Positions 28,188 to 39,280 of a stretch of DNA of 64,000 bases are shown here, piece by piece (the stretch's first letter is position 1; each line of letters starts with the position of its first letter). A program made the translations under genes and the position numbers. A model generated the notes under the pieces. It saw only the letters and a program-made list of their open reading frames with translations, searched no databases and had not been told where the DNA came from. The stretch comes from Phaeovulum vinaykumarii (GTDB lineage: Bacteria; Pseudomonadota; Alphaproteobacteria; Rhodobacterales; Rhodobacteraceae), in contig NZ_FTOM01000002.1 of NCBI RefSeq assembly GCF_900156695.1, positions 62,001 to 126,000 of the forward strand, written 5' to 3'.

Positions 28188-29300
28188 ATGAGCTTCAACA
28201 CCTTCGGACATCTGTTCCGCGTCACCACCTGGGGCGAAAGCCACGGGCCCGCTCTTGGCGCCACGGTCGACGGCTGCCCGCCCGGCATCGCGCTGGACGA
28301 AAGCCTGATCCAGCCCTTCCTCGACCGCCGCCGGCCGGGGCTCAACGCCATGACCACCCAGCGTCAGGAGCCCGACCGCGTGCGCATCCTGTCGGGGGTC
28401 TACGAGGGGCGCACCACCGGCACGCCGATCCAGTTGATGATCGAGAACACCGACCAGCGCAGCCGCGATTATTCCGAGATCGCGCGGACCTTCCGCCCGG
28501 GTCACGCCGATCTGGCCTATCACCTGAAATACGGGCTGCGCGATCCGCGCGGCGGCGGCCGGTCCAGCGCGCGTGAGACCGCGGCGCGGGTGGCGGCGGG
28601 GGGCGTGGCGCGGGCGGCGCTGTCCGCGCTTCTGCCCGATCTCGAGATCCTGGGCTACATGGTGCAGATGGGCGCCAAGACCATCGACCGCAGCCGCTTC
28701 GACGCCGACGAGATCGCGCGCAACGATTTCTTCGTGCCCGATGCCGGCGTGGTGGCGGAATGGACCGAATATCTGCGCCGCCTGCGCAGCGATGCCCACG
28801 ATTCCGTCGGCGCCGTGGTCGAGGTGGTGGCGCGTGGCGTGCCCGCCGGTCTGGGCGCGCCGATCTATGCCAAGCTCGACACCGACCTTGCCGCCGCGAT
28901 GATGTCGATCAACGCGGTCAAGGGCGTCGAGATCGGCGCCGGGATGGCCGCGGCGGAACTGACCGGCACCCAGAACGCCGACGAGATCCGCATGGGCGAG
29001 ACCGGCCCGGAATTCCTGTCCAACCACGCCGGCGGCATCCTGGGCGGCATCTCGACGGGGCAGGAGGTCGTGGTTCGCTTCGCGGTCAAGCCGACCTCGT
29101 CGATCCTGACGCCGCGCCGTTCGATCGACATCGAAGGCAACCCGGTCGATGTGGTCACCAAGGGCCGGCATGACCCCTGCGTGGGCATCCGCGCCGTGCC
29201 CGTGGCCGAGGCGATGATGGCCTGCGTGCTGCTGGACCACCTGCTTCTGGATCGCGGCCAGACCGGCGGCCAGCGCGGCCGGATCGGCCCGCAGGGCTGA
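28188..29300 (+). CDS. aroC: Chorismate synthase
   Basis: This FMN-dependent enzyme converts 5-enolpyruvylshikimate-3-phosphate to chorismate, the last common step of aromatic synthesis. The 370-aa protein has all signatures: [18 protein letters not shown] (about 7-24), [34 protein letters not shown] and [17 protein letters not shown]. The ATG at 28188 has a GGGAGG box. It is divergent from the thi operon and convergent with the next gene. Confidence 0.97.
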   Translation: MSFNTFGHLFRVTTWGESHGPALGATVDGCPPGIALDESLIQPFLDRRRPGLNAMTTQRQEPDRVRILSGVYEGRTTGTPIQLMIENTDQRSRDYSEIARTFRPGHADLAYHLKYGLRDPRGGGRSSARETAARVAAGGVARAALSALLPDLEILGYMVQMGAKTIDRSRFDADEIARNDFFVPDAGVVAEWTEYLRRLRSDAHDSVGAVVEVVARGVPAGLGAPIYAKLDTDLAAAMMSINAVKGVEIGAGMAAAELTGTQNADEIRMGETGPEFLSNHAGGILGGISTGQEVVVRFAVKPTSSILTPRRSIDIEGNPVDVVTKGRHDPCVGIRAVPVAEAMMACVLLDHLLLDRGQTGGQRGRIGPQG

Positions 29301-29323
29301 CCGCGCGGCGCCCGTCCGCGCGG
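29301..29323. terminator. Hairpin between convergent aroC and EamA genes
   Basis: An 8-bp stem of two CCGCGCGG blocks with a 7-nt loop begins directly after the aroC stop. There is no T run, so its strength as a terminator is uncertain. Confidence 0.4.
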
Positions 29324-29334
29324 TCCCGGCGGGT

Positions 29335-30216
29335 TCAGGCGCGCATCCGCGCCATCTGCACCGCCAGGATCCCCGCGGCGATGATCGCCACGCCCAGCAT
29401 GTCCATCGGCCGCACCGCCTCGCCCAGGAAGACCGCCGCCACCGCGACGCCGAAGAAGGGGTTGAGGAAGTGGAAGGTCGAGGCCTTGAGCGCCCCGATC
29501 CGCGCCACCAGCCGGAACCACAGCCAGGTGGCAAACAGCCCCGGCACGATCGTCGTATAGGTGAAGGCCGCGATCAGGCGCGGGGTCCAGTGCACGGCAT
29601 GGGGCTCGAAGATGGCCGAGACGACGCCCAGGATCGCCGCGCCCACGAACATCTGCAAGCCCACCACCATCATCACGTTGCCGCCGCCGGTGGCGCGCAC
29701 GGTCAGCGTGGCGATGGCCAGCGCCAGCACCGCGATCAGGCACAGCACGATCCCCAGCGGATCGCTGCCGCCCTGAAGCCGCGCGCCCATGATGAGAACG
29801 CCCCCCGCCATGCCGGCAATCAGCCCGATCACCCCCAGCGGGCGGATGCGCTCGCCATGCACCAGCCAGCCCAGCAGCGCCACGACCAGCGGCATCCCCG
29901 AGGCGATGATCGCCGCGGCCGAGGCCTCGATCCATTGCATGGCGGTGAAGTTCAGCCCCAGATAGAGCGCGTTCTGGCACAGCCCGAAGACCAGCACCAC
30001 GCGCCATTGCGCGCGCGTCAGCCGGAAGCTCTGGCCCAGCGCCAGCGCGATCAGCACGCCCAGACCGCCGGCAATGGCAAAGCGCGCCGCCGAGGCCAGC
30101 AGCGGGGGCGCATCGGCCACGATCATGCGCGCCGAGGTGAAGGCCGACGACCAGATGAAGGCGAAGGTCAGCCCCATCAGGACGGCCTTTGCGTCGAAGC
30201 TGCGCGGCTCGCTCAT
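29335..30216 (-). CDS. DMT-superfamily transporter (EamA type)
   Basis: A 293-aa protein with ten hydrophobic segments in two EamA repeats. It begins with VLMGLTFAFIWSSAFTSARM and ends with the EamA-type FHFLNPFFGVAVAAVFLGE. It is not closely similar to the other DMT protein of this window. The substrate is unknown. Its start is 4 nt after the DUF1285 stop, so the two are co-transcribed. Confidence 0.87.
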   Translation of the reverse strand: MSEPRSFDAKAVLMGLTFAFIWSSAFTSARMIVADAPPLLASAARFAIAGGLGVLIALALGQSFRLTRAQWRVVLVFGLCQNALYLGLNFTAMQWIEASAAAIIASGMPLVVALLGWLVHGERIRPLGVIGLIAGMAGGVLIMGARLQGGSDPLGIVLCLIAVLALAIATLTVRATGGGNVMMVVGLQMFVGAAILGVVSAIFEPHAVHWTPRLIAAFTYTTIVPGLFATWLWFRLVARIGALKASTFHFLNPFFGVAVAAVFLGEAVRPMDMLGVAIIAAGILAVQMARMRA

Positions 30217-30220
30217 GTGC

Positions 30221-30817
30221 TCAACGCTCCGCCAGCGCCTGCATGGCGATCAGCGGGAAGAACGCCCCGCCTGAGCGCAGCCCCAGCATCTGCCGGCCGT
30301 CCACGTCTTCGGGTTCGGCGATCTCGACCAGCCGGTAGAAGGTCTTGCGGTCGATCAGCGCCTCGAGACCCGCGCGCACCATGACATAGGGCCGCGGCGC
30401 CGCATCGGTGCCGGCCAGGCGCAGCGGATGCTCGGGCCCGGCCAGAACCTCCTCGCCCAGGTTGGTGGTGAAGGTCAGCCCCGCGGGCCCGGCCTCGGCA
30501 TCGACGGCGACGAAGGGCGCATCCTCGACGCGGATGCCCACCTTCTCGTGCGGGGTGACCAGGAAATAGCGGTCGCCCTCGCGCTTGAGGATCGAGCCGA
30601 ACAGCCGCACCAGGGGCGCCCGCCCGATCGGGGTGCCCTGATAGAACCAGGTGCCGTCGGCGCGGATCTCCATGTCGATGTCGCCGCAGAAGGGCGGGTT
30701 CCACAGATGCACCGGGGCCGGTCCCTTGAACCGGGCGGCCGTCTGCGCAAGGCTGTCGGGGCTGGGGGCGTTCGTCGAGGGGGTCACGTTCGCTTGTGCT
30801 CCGCTGGTCGGGGTCAT
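30221..30817 (-). CDS. DUF1285 family protein
   Basis: A 198-aa soluble protein without signal or membrane segments. After a Ser/Thr/Pro-rich N-terminus, a compact domain contains VHLWNPPFCGDIDMEI, RADGTWFYQGTPIGR, LVRLFGSILKREGDRYFLVTP and VRAGLEALIDRKTFYRL; these are the marks of DUF1285, a family of unknown function with a known beta-rich fold. I start at 30817; an upstream GTG-type start would add 12 residues. It is divergent from moxR and shares a 71-bp promoter region with it, a pairing I recall from other Rhodobacterales, which may mean a shared process. Confidence 0.8.
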   Translation of the reverse strand: MTPTSGAQANVTPSTNAPSPDSLAQTAARFKGPAPVHLWNPPFCGDIDMEIRADGTWFYQGTPIGRAPLVRLFGSILKREGDRYFLVTPHEKVGIRVEDAPFVAVDAEAGPAGLTFTTNLGEEVLAGPEHPLRLAGTDAAPRPYVMVRAGLEALIDRKTFYRLVEIAEPEDVDGRQMLGLRSGGAFFPLIAMQALAER

Positions 30818-30888
30818 GGGGGCTTGGCGCGCCCCGCTCGGGGCCTGTATCACGAAGAGAAGCTTACAGCCACGAAAGGACGCTTGTC

Positions 30889-31889
<1,001 letters not shown>

Positions 31890-31893
<4 letters not shown>

Positions 31894-32810
31894 GCCCGGC
31901 GCGCGCCCTGCCTGACGCCCACCTGCCCGGTCGGGCGGCCGGTCTGCGGGCGGGCGCCGAGGATCTGGGCGCGCGGGCCTCGGCGCTGCTGCTTTCCGCC
32001 GATCATCTGGCGGGGCTGGTGCAGATGGGCGCGCATGGCCGCCGTCGTGCCGGCGCGGGCGAGGCCTTCTGGCAATACCGCCCCGCGCAGGCCGGCGACA
32101 CCGCGCGGATGATCGACTGGCGCCGCTCGGCGCGCGCCGACACCCCCTTCGTGCGCGAGCGCGAGGCCGAGGTCGCGCAATCGCTCCTGCTCTGGGTCGA
32201 TGGCTCGGCGTCGATGGCGCTGCATGGCAAGGCCGCGCGTGCGCGTCTGCTGGCGCTGGCGCTGGCGCTTCTGGCCCTGCGCGCGGGCGAGGCGGCGGGG
32301 ATCGCGGGCGCGCCCCTGCGCCGGGGGCATGCCGCGGGCGGCGATCTGGCGCTTCACCTCGAGGCCGCGGCGGGGGAGGGGGCGGCGGACGACCCGCCGG
32401 AATTCGGCGCGCCCGCGGGGTTTGACCTGCCCGCCAATGGCCGCGCGCTGGCGGTGTCGGATTTCCTGGGCGATCCCGCGCCGGTCGATGCGTTCCTTGC
32501 GCGCGCCGCCGCTTCGGGGGTGCGCGGGGTGCTGTTGCAGGTGCTCGACCCCGCCGAGGAGGCCTTTCCCTTCACCGGCCGGATGATCTTCGAAAGCCCC
32601 GCCGCCACCCGCCGGCGCGAGACCCAGGAGGCCGCCGAGCTGGCCGTGGCCTATCGCGCGCGGCTGGCCGAGCGGCGGGCGCAGCTTGACCGGGCGGCGC
32701 GCGGGGCGGGCTGGGTCTTTGGCACGCATCACCTGGGCCAGCCCCCGGCGGCGGCCCTTCTGTGGGCGCAGATGGCGCTGTCGGCGCCGCGGCCCGAGGG
32801 GCGCGGATGA
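31890..32810 (+). CDS. DUF58 domain protein
   Basis: The 306-aa cytoplasmic or membrane-associated protein carries the DUF58 core RPAQAGDTARMIDWRRSARADTPF (split here: RPAQAGDTARMIDWRR and SARADTPFVRE) around residues 65-90. A VWA-like fold follows, in which the MIDAS-like DGSASM (about 108-113) is visible. DUF58 proteins are routine partners of MoxR ATPases. The start overlaps the moxR stop (ATGA). It ends with an ATGA that could start the small ORF described next. Confidence 0.9.
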
Positions 32811-32863
32811 GCGCGCGCCCCCGCCCTGAGCGCCGCGGCCCGGACCGGGGGCGGGCACGATGA
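32807..32863 (+). CDS. Possible 18-codon coupling ORF
   Basis: An ORF of 18 codons starts at the ATGA that ends the DUF58 gene and stops at the ATGA that starts the DUF4159 gene, so it bridges the two exactly. The peptide is very basic (MSARPRPERRGPDRGRAR). It may only keep ribosomes moving across a 50-nt gap, or may be chance in GC-rich DNA; there is no homology evidence. Confidence 0.35.
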   Translation: MSARPRPERRGPDRGRAR

Positions 32864-35625
32864 TCGCGGCGCTGGGCCTGGGCTTTGCCGCGCCCTGGGT
32901 GCTGTGGGGGCTTCTGGGGCTGCCGGTCCTGTGGCTGGTGCTGCGCGCGCTGCCCCCGGCGCCGCGGCGGCTGCGCTTTGCCGGGCTGGCGCTGCTCGAC
33001 GGTCTGCCCGACGCTCCGCCGCAGGCGATCCGCACGCCCTGGTGGCTGGTGCTCTTGCGCGCGCTGGCGCTGGCGCTGGCGCTGATCGGCTTTGCCGGGC
33101 CGGTTCTGGGCCCTGTCGCCGCACCCGAGGGGGGCGGAACGGGCCCGCTGCTTCTGGTGGTGGACGATAGTTGGGCCGCCGCCCGCGACTGGCCCACGCG
33201 CCGCGCCCGTGCCGAAGATCTGGCCCGCGCCGCCGCGCTTTCGGGGCGGCCCGTGGCGCTTTTCACCCCCGCCGATCCGGGGCCCGCGTCGGTCTTTGCG
33301 CCCGGCGTCGATCTGGCCGGGCTGGCCCCGCGCCCCTGGCTGCCGCGCCGGCCCGAAGACGGCTGGGCCGCGCATCTGCCGCAAGGGTCTTTCGACAGTC
33401 TGTGGCTGTCGGACGGCGTGGACTGGCCAGGGCGCGCGCGGCTGCGGGCGGTGCTGGACGCGCGCGGGGCCCTGCGCATCGAGGAACCCGCCACGCCGCT
33501 GATCGCGCTGGGCCCGGCGCGCATCGAGGATGGGCAGATCCGGCTGCGGCTGACGCGGCTGGGGCCTGCGGGCGCGGTCACGGTGCAGGCGCTGGGCAAG
33601 GGGCCGGACGGCGCCGAAACCGTGCTGTCGCGTGCCGCGGCCGGGCCCGATGCCGCCGAGGTCGTCTTCGACCTGCCGGCCGAACTGCGCAACCGCATCA
33701 CCCGCTTTGCGCTGGTGCCGGCGCAGGGCGCCCAGGGCGTGGTTCTGGCCGATGATGCGCTGCGCCGGCGCAAGGTGGCGCTGGTCGAGGGCGCGGGCAC
33801 CCGCGAGGGGCTGGAGCTGCTGGCGCCCGATCTCTACCTGCGCGCGGCGCTTTCCGAGGGCGCCGATCTGGTCGAGGGCACGCTTCAGGACATGCTGCAA
33901 AGCGCGCCCGATGTCATCGTGCTGTCGGATGTGGCCAACCCGCCCGAGGCCGCCGCGCTGGCGCAATGGGTCGAGAAGGGGGGCGTGCTGATCCGCTTTG
34001 CCGGGCCGCGCATGGCGGCCGCACTGGCCGCGGCCGAGACCGGCGGGCCGGGGCGCTGGCGCGACGCCCCCGAGGATCCGCTCCTGCCGGTGCGTCTGCG
34101 CGGCGCCGGGCGCAGCGTCGGCGGCACGATGAGCTGGGGCGCGCCGCGGGCGCTTGCGCCGTTTCCCGAGGGCTCGCCCTTCGCCGGGCTGTCCGTGCCC
34201 GCCGAGGTCAGCGTGCGCCGCCAGCTTCTGGCCGAGCCGGGCCCCGAACTGGCCGCGCGCACCATTGCCGCGCTCGAGGATGGCACGCCGCTGGTCACGC
34301 GGGCGGCGCGCGGGGCGGGACAGGTGGTGCTGTTCCATGTCTCGGCCAATGCCGAATGGTCCTCGATCCCGCTGTCGGGACTGTTCGTGGCCATGCTGGA
34401 ACGGCTGACGGCCTCGGCCCGCGTGGCGGGGGCGGATGGCGCCGCGGGGGCGGCACGCCTGCGGGGCCAGACCTGGGTGCCGGGGCCGGTGCTCGACGGA
34501 TTTGGCGCGCTGCGCCCGGCCGAGGGCATGGCCGGTGTGCCGGGCGCGCGGCTGGCCGGGGCGGCGCCGGGGCCGGGCCTGCCGCCGGGGCTCTATCGCG
34601 CCGGGGCGCAGCAGGTGGCGCTGAACGTCGTGGGTGCGGACGCGCCGCAGCCTGCGCGCTGGCCCGACCGGCTGGCGCCGCGCACCGGCCCCGAGACCGC
34701 GGGCCGCGCGCTGGGGCCGCTGGCGCTGGTGGCGGCGCTGGCGCTTCTTCTGGCCGATGCGCTGGCGGCGCTGGCGCTTTCGGGGCGGCTGCGCGGGCGG
34801 GGGGCGGCCCTTCTTCTGCTGGTGCTGGCGGTGCCTTTGTCCGCGCCGCCCCTGCGCGCCGACGGGATGGACATTGCCCGCGCGACCGCCGCCGCGCGCG
34901 AGGTCGTTCTGGCCTATGTCGTGACCGACGATCCGCAGGTCGATGCCGCCTCCGAAGCGGGGCTGCGCGGCCTGTCGCAGACGCTGAGCCGGCGCACCGC
35001 GGTCGAGCCCGGCCCGCCCATGGCCGTTGATCTGGAAAACGACGACCTGGCCCTGTTCACGCTGATCTACTGGCCGGTGACGCCCGATCAGCCGGCGCCG
35101 TCCGGGGCGGCCTATGCGCAGCTCAACCGGTTCCTGGGGCGGGGAGGGATGATCCTTTTCGACACCCGCGACGGCGATGTCTCGGGCTTTGGTCTGACCT
35201 CGCCCGCGGGGGCGCGGCTGCGCGATCTGGCCGCGCCGCTCGATATTCCGCCGCTGGCTCCGGTGCCGGGGGATCACGTCCTGACGCGGTCGTTCTATCT
35301 GATCTCCGGCTTTCCGGGGCGCCATGAGGGCGCGCCGGTCTGGGTCGAGGCCCCCGCCGACCCCGCGGCCCCGGTCGAGGGCGGCTTTTACAACGCCAAT
35401 GACGGGGTGACGCCGGTGGTCATCGGCGGCAACGACTGGGCCGCGGCCTGGGCGGTGGACGATCAGGGCCGGCCGATGTTTCCGCTGGGCGGGATCGACG
35501 GCGGCTGGGAGCAGCGCGAGATGGCCTATCGCTTCGGCGTCAATCTGGTGATGCATGTGCTGACCGGCAACTACAAGGCCGACCAGGTGCATGTGCCGGC
35601 GCTTCTGGAAAGGCTGGGGCAATGA
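32860..35625 (+). CDS. Large membrane protein with BatA-like N-terminus and DUF4159 domain
   Basis: A 921-aa protein. The N-terminal 85 residues hold two membrane segments with the BatA-type motif LRFAGLALLDGLPDAPPQAI. A large extracytoplasmic part follows, including a VWA-like segment (LLLVVDDSWAAARDW, about 88-102) and a GATase/ThuA-like region (DVIVLSDVANPPEAAAL). Two further membrane segments appear around residues 620-665, ending in a signal-like SAPPLRADGMD. The C-terminal 250 residues form the DUF4159 domain (LIYWPVTPDQPAPS, GGMILFDTRD, LTRSFYLISGFPGRHEG). It belongs to the moxR operon and probably forms part of a membrane complex. Confidence 0.88.
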   Translation: MIAALGLGFAAPWVLWGLLGLPVLWLVLRALPPAPRRLRFAGLALLDGLPDAPPQAIRTPWWLVLLRALALALALIGFAGPVLGPVAAPEGGGTGPLLLVVDDSWAAARDWPTRRARAEDLARAAALSGRPVALFTPADPGPASVFAPGVDLAGLAPRPWLPRRPEDGWAAHLPQGSFDSLWLSDGVDWPGRARLRAVLDARGALRIEEPATPLIALGPARIEDGQIRLRLTRLGPAGAVTVQALGKGPDGAETVLSRAAAGPDAAEVVFDLPAELRNRITRFALVPAQGAQGVVLADDALRRRKVALVEGAGTREGLELLAPDLYLRAALSEGADLVEGTLQDMLQSAPDVIVLSDVANPPEAAALAQWVEKGGVLIRFAGPRMAAALAAAETGGPGRWRDAPEDPLLPVRLRGAGRSVGGTMSWGAPRALAPFPEGSPFAGLSVPAEVSVRRQLLAEPGPELAARTIAALEDGTPLVTRAARGAGQVVLFHVSANAEWSSIPLSGLFVAMLERLTASARVAGADGAAGAARLRGQTWVPGPVLDGFGALRPAEGMAGVPGARLAGAAPGPGLPPGLYRAGAQQVALNVVGADAPQPARWPDRLAPRTGPETAGRALGPLALVAALALLLADALAALALSGRLRGRGAALLLLVLAVPLSAPPLRADGMDIARATAAAREVVLAYVVTDDPQVDAASEAGLRGLSQTLSRRTAVEPGPPMAVDLENDDLALFTLIYWPVTPDQPAPSGAAYAQLNRFLGRGGMILFDTRDGDVSGFGLTSPAGARLRDLAAPLDIPPLAPVPGDHVLTRSFYLISGFPGRHEGAPVWVEAPADPAAPVEGGFYNANDGVTPVVIGGNDWAAAWAVDDQGRPMFPLGGIDGGWEQREMAYRFGVNLVMHVLTGNYKADQVHVPALLERLGQ

Positions 35626-37718
35626 CCGGCCTCGACGTGATCCTGGCCCCGCATCTGCCGGTTCCGGTGCTGGTCGGGCTGGCGGCGCTGGCCGGGCTGG
35701 CCACGCTGGGCGCGCTGTGGCGCGGGCTGGGGGGCTGGGCGTTGCGCGGTCTGGGGCTGGGCCTTCTGATCCTGGCGCTGGCCGGGCCGATGCTGCGCCG
35801 CGAGCTGAGCGAGCCGCTCTCCGACATCGTGGTTCTTGTCACCGACGAGAGCGCCTCGCAGAACCTGGCCGACCGCGCCGAGGTCACCGCGCGCACCGCC
35901 GCGCGTCTTCAGGCGGCGCTTGCGGGCCTGCCGGGGGTGGAGCTGCGCCGCGTCACGCTGGGCGATGCGCCCGAGAACGGCGGCACGCGGATGGGCGCGG
36001 CGCTGGCCGGGGCGCTGGCGCGCGAGCCGTCCGCGCGGATCGCCGGGGTGATCGCGCTCAGCGACGGGGCGGTCCACGACCCCGAGTCCCTGCCCGCGCT
36101 GCCCGCGCCGTTCCATGTCCTGCTGACCGGGCATCGCGGCGAATGGGACCGCCGTCTGGTCCTGCGCGAGGCCCCCGCCTTCGGCATCATCGGCGAGGAA
36201 CTGGTGATCGGCCTGCGCATCGAGGATCTGGGCGATGTGCCCGCATCCGTGACCGGGCGGGCGCGCATCGATATCTCGGTCGATGGCGCCCCGCCCGAAA
36301 GCTTCGAGGTGCCGGTGGGCCGTGACCTGGAACTGCCGCTGACGCTGGAACACGGCGGGCAGAACGTCGTCCAGATCAGCCTGCCCGAGGCCGCGGGCGA
36401 GATCACGCCGCGCAACAACGCCGCCGTGGTCCAGATCAACGGCGTGCGCGATCGGCTGCGGGTGCTGCTGGTCTCGGGCGAGCCCCACGCCGGCGAACGC
36501 ACCTGGCGCAACCTGCTGAAATCGGATGCCTCGGTCGATCTGGTGCATTTCACCATCCTGCGTCCGCCCGAGAAACAGGACGGCGTTCCGGTCTCGCAGC
36601 TGGCGCTGATCGCCTTTCCGACGCGGGAATTGTTCCTCGAGAAGATCGACGAATTCGATCTGATCATCTTTGACCGCTACCGCGCGCGGGGCCTTCTGCC
36701 CGACACCTATTACGATTCGATCCGCGCCTATGTCGAAGCCGGCGGCGCGATCCTGGTGGCCGCGGGCCCCGAATTCGCCGGGGTCGAGAGCCTGTCGCAT
36801 ACCCCGCTGGGCGCGGTCCTGCCGGCGGGCCCCTCGGGGCGGGTCGAGGAGACCCCCTTCCGCCCCCGCGTGACCGAACTGGGCGCGCGCCATCCGGTGA
36901 CCGCCGGGCTGATGCCCGATCCCGCGGCCGAGGCCGACTGGGGCCGCTGGCTGCGCCGGATCGACCTTGGCCCGGTCGACGGTCAGGTGGTGATGCGCGC
37001 CGGCGCCGATGGCGGCCCGCTTCTGGTGCTGTCGCGGGTGGGCAAGGGGCGCGTGGCGCTTCTGGCGTCGGATCAGGCCTGGCTGTGGGATCGCGGCTTC
37101 GAGGGCGGCGGCCCGCAGCAGGAGCTTCTACGCCGGATCGCGCATTGGTCGATGCAGGAGCCCGACCTCGAGGAAGAATCGCTCGAAGCGCGGGTGCGGC
37201 CCGGCAAGCTCGAGGCGCGCATCCTGCGCCGCACCCTGTCCGAGGAGACCCCCGATCTGACGATCACCACCCCCGCGGGCGCGGTGCTGACCCCCGAGCT
37301 GCGGCCCGACGGGCCGGGGCGTTTCGTGCTGGACTGGACCGCGCCGGAGCCGGGCCTTTACCGGCTGCGCTCGGGCGAGATCGCGCGCGTGCTGGGGCTG
37401 GGGCCGGCGGCGCCGCGCGAATACGAGATGCCGCTGGCCACCCAAGGCCCGCTGGCCGCGGCGGTGGCGGGCTCGGGCGGGGCGTTCCGGCGCCTTGAGG
37501 ATGGCGTGCCGCAGATCCGGCTGGTGCGGCCGGGGGCGCAGGCGGCGGGGCGCGGCTGGATCGGGATCACCCCGCGCGACGCCCGCGCCGTGACCGGGAT
37601 GGAGGTGCGCCCGCTCCTGCCCGAATGGGCCTGGGCGGTGCTGGTGGCGCTGGCCTTCGTGGCGGCCTGGCTGCTCGAGGGGCGGCGACGCTTGTCAAGA
37701 CGGGCCTCTGCCCCCTAG
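35622..37718 (+). CDS. Membrane protein with VWA-like and glutamine-amidotransferase-like regions
   Basis: A 698-aa protein, last in the moxR operon; its ATGA start overlaps the previous stop. It has two N-terminal membrane segments (about 12-60), a VWA-like region beginning with IVVLVTDESASQNLADRAE (about 70), and a class-I glutamine-amidotransferase-like fold (about 275-470: LRVLLVSGEPHAGERTWRN, DLIIFDRYRARGLLPDTYY, AGGAILVAAGPEFAG) without an obvious catalytic Cys. A beta-rich part and one C-terminal membrane helix (about 665-685) follow. The family occurs as a companion of DUF4159 proteins; its function is unknown. Confidence 0.85.
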   Translation: MTGLDVILAPHLPVPVLVGLAALAGLATLGALWRGLGGWALRGLGLGLLILALAGPMLRRELSEPLSDIVVLVTDESASQNLADRAEVTARTAARLQAALAGLPGVELRRVTLGDAPENGGTRMGAALAGALAREPSARIAGVIALSDGAVHDPESLPALPAPFHVLLTGHRGEWDRRLVLREAPAFGIIGEELVIGLRIEDLGDVPASVTGRARIDISVDGAPPESFEVPVGRDLELPLTLEHGGQNVVQISLPEAAGEITPRNNAAVVQINGVRDRLRVLLVSGEPHAGERTWRNLLKSDASVDLVHFTILRPPEKQDGVPVSQLALIAFPTRELFLEKIDEFDLIIFDRYRARGLLPDTYYDSIRAYVEAGGAILVAAGPEFAGVESLSHTPLGAVLPAGPSGRVEETPFRPRVTELGARHPVTAGLMPDPAAEADWGRWLRRIDLGPVDGQVVMRAGADGGPLLVLSRVGKGRVALLASDQAWLWDRGFEGGGPQQELLRRIAHWSMQEPDLEEESLEARVRPGKLEARILRRTLSEETPDLTITTPAGAVLTPELRPDGPGRFVLDWTAPEPGLYRLRSGEIARVLGLGPAAPREYEMPLATQGPLAAAVAGSGGAFRRLEDGVPQIRLVRPGAQAAGRGWIGITPRDARAVTGMEVRPLLPEWAWAVLVALAFVAAWLLEGRRRLSRRASAP

Positions 37719-37746
37719 AAACGTTCCACCGACAGGAGGCGGCCCC

Positions 37747-39177
37747 ATGCAGATGCCCACCCCCGATCCCGCGATCCTGGCGCGCAAGCCGGCCATCGTT
37801 GCCCGTCTGCGCGCCGCGCTGGGCGCCGAGGGCGTGATCGACGATCCGGTCGAGACGCGCGCCTATGAATGCGATGCGCTCTCGGCCTATCGCACCCCGC
37901 CGCTGGCCGTGGTCCTGCCGCGCTCGACCGCCGAGGTGGCCGCCGCGCTGCGCATCTGCGCCGAGGAGAAGGTGCCCGTGGTGCCGCGCGGGGCGGGCAC
38001 GTCGCTGGCGGGCGGGGCCATGCCCTCGGCCGATGCGGTGGTGCTGGGCGTCATGCGGATGCGCCGGGTGCTCGAGGTCAGCGCGCAGGACCGCGTGGTC
38101 CGCGTCGAGGCCGGGATCACCAATCTGGGCGTGTCGAACGCGGTCGAGCCCGAGGGCTTCTTCTACGCCCCCGACCCCTCAAGCCAGCTGGCCTGCCTGA
38201 TCGCGGGCAATATCGCCATGAATTCCGGCGGGGCGCATTGCCTCAAGTATGGCGTGACCACCAACAACCTGCTGGGGGTGACGCTGGTCACCATGACGGG
38301 CGAGATCGTCGAGCTGGGCGGGCCCTTCTGCGATGCCGGCGGGCTTGATCTGCTGGGCGTCGTCTGCGGCTCCGAAGGGCAGCTTGGCGTGGTGACCGAA
38401 GCCTGGCTGCGCATCCTGCCCCGCCCGCGCGGCGCCCGCCCGGTGCTGATCGGCTTCGACAGCGCCGAGGCCGCGGGCGCCTGCGTGGCCGACATCATCC
38501 GCGCTGGGGTGCTGCCGGTGGCCATCGAATACATGGACCGCCCCTGCATCCGCGCGACCGAAGCCTTTGCCGGCGCGGGCTACCCCGATTGCGAGGCGCT
38601 CCTGATCGTCGAGGTCGAGGGCGGCCCCGAGGAAATCGCCGAGGAACTGGCGCTGGTCTCGGGGATCGCGCGCCGCCACGGCCCGGTCGAATTGCGCGAG
38701 AGCCGCTCCGAGGACGAGAGCCGCCGCATCTGGCTGGGGCGCAAGTCGGCCTTCGGCGCCATGGGCCAGATCAACGATTACATGTGCCTTGACGGCACGA
38801 TCCCGGTTTCGGCGCTGCCCAAGGTGCTCTCCGAGATCGCCCGGATGAGCGCCGAGGCCGGGCTCGAGGTCGCCAATGTCTTCCACGCGGGCGACGGCAA
38901 CATGCACCCGCTGATCCTCTATGATGCCAATGCGCCGGGCGATCTGGCGCGGGCCGAGGCACTGGGCGCCGACATCCTGCGGCTTTGCGTCGAGGTGGGC
39001 GGATGCCTGACCGGCGAACATGGCGTGGGCGTGGAAAAGCGCGACCTGATGGCGGCGCAATTCGTGCCCGCCGATCTCGAGGCGCAGATGCGCGTCAAGG
39101 ACGTGTTCGATCCGGGGTGGCTCTTGAACCCGGCCAAGGTCTTCCCGCTTTCGGCCAGCGCGGGGCGGCGGGCATGA
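37747..39177 (+). CDS. glcD: Glycolate oxidase FAD subunit GlcD
   Basis: Together with GlcE and GlcF it oxidises glycolate to glyoxylate and passes electrons to the respiratory chain. The 476-aa FAD-linked oxidase has the PCMH FAD motif PVVPRGAGTSLAGGAM (about 78-93), NIAMNSGGAHCLKYGVTTNN, and the C-terminal VFHAGDGNMHPLILYD and GGCLTGEHGVGVEKRD, which place catalytic and FAD-contact His residues. The ATG at 37747 has an AGGAGG box. First gene of glcDEF. Confidence 0.94.
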   Translation: MQMPTPDPAILARKPAIVARLRAALGAEGVIDDPVETRAYECDALSAYRTPPLAVVLPRSTAEVAAALRICAEEKVPVVPRGAGTSLAGGAMPSADAVVLGVMRMRRVLEVSAQDRVVRVEAGITNLGVSNAVEPEGFFYAPDPSSQLACLIAGNIAMNSGGAHCLKYGVTTNNLLGVTLVTMTGEIVELGGPFCDAGGLDLLGVVCGSEGQLGVVTEAWLRILPRPRGARPVLIGFDSAEAAGACVADIIRAGVLPVAIEYMDRPCIRATEAFAGAGYPDCEALLIVEVEGGPEEIAEELALVSGIARRHGPVELRESRSEDESRRIWLGRKSAFGAMGQINDYMCLDGTIPVSALPKVLSEIARMSAEAGLEVANVFHAGDGNMHPLILYDANAPGDLARAEALGADILRLCVEVGGCLTGEHGVGVEKRDLMAAQFVPADLEAQMRVKDVFDPGWLLNPAKVFPLSASAGRRA

Positions 39178-39280
39178 CCGGCCGCCGGGACCGGGCCGCG
39201 GAGGGCGCCTGCCCTCCGGCGGGGCGCGGCCCCTCGATGGGGCCAAGCCCCGCTCCCACCTGCCTGCGGGGACAGATGCG

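Noticed and set aside
32572-35622. 1016-codon minus-strand open frame opposite the DUF4159 gene
   Set aside because: Arg/Gln/Pro-rich shadow of a high-GC gene. The plus-strand frame has membrane segments, motifs and ATGA junctions.
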